From assembly GCA_041300525.1 (NCBI GenBank), contig JBGLNJ010000001.1:3348001-3412000 (forward strand): a stretch of DNA of 64,000 bases, in the 5' to 3' direction. Origin of the DNA: JBGLNJ01 sp041300525 (GTDB lineage Bacteria > Chloroflexota > Anaerolineae > Fen-1058). Within the stretch, counting starts at the first letter, position 1. Each line of letters starts with the position of its first letter. The notes beneath the pieces were generated by a model. It saw only the letters and a program-made list of their open reading frames with translations, did no database searches and was not told where the DNA came from. The position numbers and the translations under genes are program-made. Shown piece by piece: positions 63,190 through 64,000 of the stretch.

Positions 63190-63759
63190 GTCGGCAAAGA
63201 GCCGGAACGCTGCGTTGATGAACAGTACCGCGCAGGCAATGGCAGTCACTCCAGCCGCCAACCCATTCAGGCCATCCAGCCAGTTGACGGTGTTGACCAT
63301 TCCCATAATCCAGAACAGGGTAAAGGCCACGGTGAGCCAAAGTGGGAAGATGACCTTGTCGCCGGTCAGCGGGTTGTAAAAATATTGGACAAAGAGCAGA
63401 AAGACGATGGCGATGGCGGCGGCGGCGGCGTGGATGAGATATTGCCAGCGCGGAGGAATGTTCCAACGGTCGTCGGCCAGGCCGAACAGGAAAATGAACA
63501 CGCCGCCGGTCAGCAAGCCGATGAGGCGGATGATCTCATTCGGGTCAAAACGTGGAACGGGGAGCCATTGCGCGAACAGCGCAGCGGCGGTGAACGCCAG
63601 GTACAGCGCCAGGCCGCCGGTGCGCGGGACGAGTCCGGCGTGCTGACGCCTACCGCCGGGCGCGTCCGCCAGCCTCAGCTGTCGCCCGACGATCCCCGCC
63701 AGCGGCGTGGCGACGAAGGCGAGGGTGAAGGCGAGAAAGAAGACGAGGATAAAGTTCAT
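63190..63759 (-). CDS. MraY/WecA-type undecaprenyl-phosphate sugar-phosphate transferase, 3'-truncated
   Basis: About 190 residues with five or six membrane helices. ATPLAGIVGRQLRLADAPGG then RRQHAGLVPRTGGLALYLAF is the typical WecA/TagO start (DxPxxRxxHxxxxPxxGG). FGLADDRWNIPPRWQYLIHA carries the conserved DDR/DD pair and MVNTVNWLDGLNGLAAGVTA the NxxNxxDGLxGL motif. The remaining half is absent past AAFRLFADARSLF. Intact enzymes load a sugar 1-phosphate onto undecaprenyl phosphate for cell-wall or polysaccharide synthesis. Confidence 0.8.
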
Positions 63760-63924
63760 GAGGGCAGACCACTGACTGCCGATGGCTGACCGCTAAGAGA
63801 ATCCAGTTCATGTTGCCGCTGGCTGCATAGTCAAGTGAGGATTCACCAAGCGTGAGCGAGGAGGATCCATGGCTTTTATTTCTACATAGACAACCGGGTT
63901 CTTTTCGCGCACCGGGCGCGCTTT

Positions 63925-63960
63925 TTGCGCCGCATCTTGCGCCGCATCTTGCGCCGCATC
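63925..63960. repeat. Three tandem copies of a 12-bp unit (TTGCGCCGCATC)
   Basis: TTGCGCCGCATC at 63925-63936, 63937-63948 and 63949-63960, perfect copies. They lie just before a TATAAT at 63974-63979, probably upstream of a gene beyond the window. The stretch 63790-64000 has no gene of its own. Confidence 0.7.
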
Positions 63961-64000
63961 TAGATTGATGCGATATAATTCCGGGTCGTCTTTGGGGAGC

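Overview
The window looks like a GC-rich (about 60 %) bacterial chromosome segment, most probably from a Chloroflexota (Anaerolineae-like) organism. This is inferred from protein style: Pro/Thr-rich lipoproteins with LysM and CAP domains, FG-GAP and kelch proteins, a multi-GAF sensor protein, a RecJ with a long C-terminal extension, ROK and SIS sugar enzymes, TTG/GTG starts and many ATGA/GTGA overlaps. No rRNA genes and no CRISPR array were seen. Two tRNA genes are present, Cys(GCA) and Arg(CCG), both on the minus strand.

Layout. 1-3974: the end of an alpha-2-macroglobulin, a DUF5680 protein and a sugar-phosphate cassette (GmhA-like isomerase, ROK kinase, HAD phosphatase). 3955-9598: a giant FG-GAP protein with a zinc-metalloprotease motif, ending in a decayed Pro/Thr microsatellite and a small unknown gene. 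9595-17634: VOC protein, DMT transporter, RhlE helicase, TPR protein, RecJ and a frameshifted HhH DNA glycosylase. 17664-24245: ECF sigma and RHS scraps, a DUF4258/YgiT toxin-antitoxin pair, parts of a class 1 DISARM defence system (DrmD end, a DEDDh exonuclease, most of DrmMI) and a YchF end. 24317-32280: two deoxynucleoside kinases, a secreted two-repeat protein, scraps of thrC, a class V aminotransferase, IS66 and an ABC permease, then a VIT/VWA protein and an orphan antitoxin-like protein. 32459-36420: amidohydrolase, efflux-adaptor and ABC fragments, a kelch end, a recombinase-fold protein lacking catalytic residues and Hsp20. 36450-44800: Lon N-terminal half, two GAF sensor proteins, UvrD end and a NYN protein. 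44803-52663: an operon (kinase end, MurJ, double GNAT, unknown protein), tRNA-Cys, a KimA-like K+ transporter, a LysM-CAP lipoprotein, tRNA-Arg and a DUF7718/DUF5647 pair. 52762-56200: threonine dehydratase N-terminus and a 2.7 kb gene-poor, repeat-rich stretch. 56201-64000: methyltransferase with an internal parS-like site, membrane proteins, a DUF362 ferredoxin-like protein, PheT, a mannosyltransferase-like C-terminus and a MraY/WecA-like N-terminus.

Two things dominate. First, at least fifteen places join one truncated gene directly to another, often in inverted orientation (for example Lon cut just before its catalytic serine against the cut end of a GAF protein). Either this DNA is extensively rearranged or the assembly is chimeric, so gene neighbourhood across those joints should not be trusted. 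Second, many short palindromic repeat families are scattered through the window. Several sit in frame inside conserved proteins (alpha-2-macroglobulin, RecJ, DrmMI, PheT twice) without breaking the reading frame.
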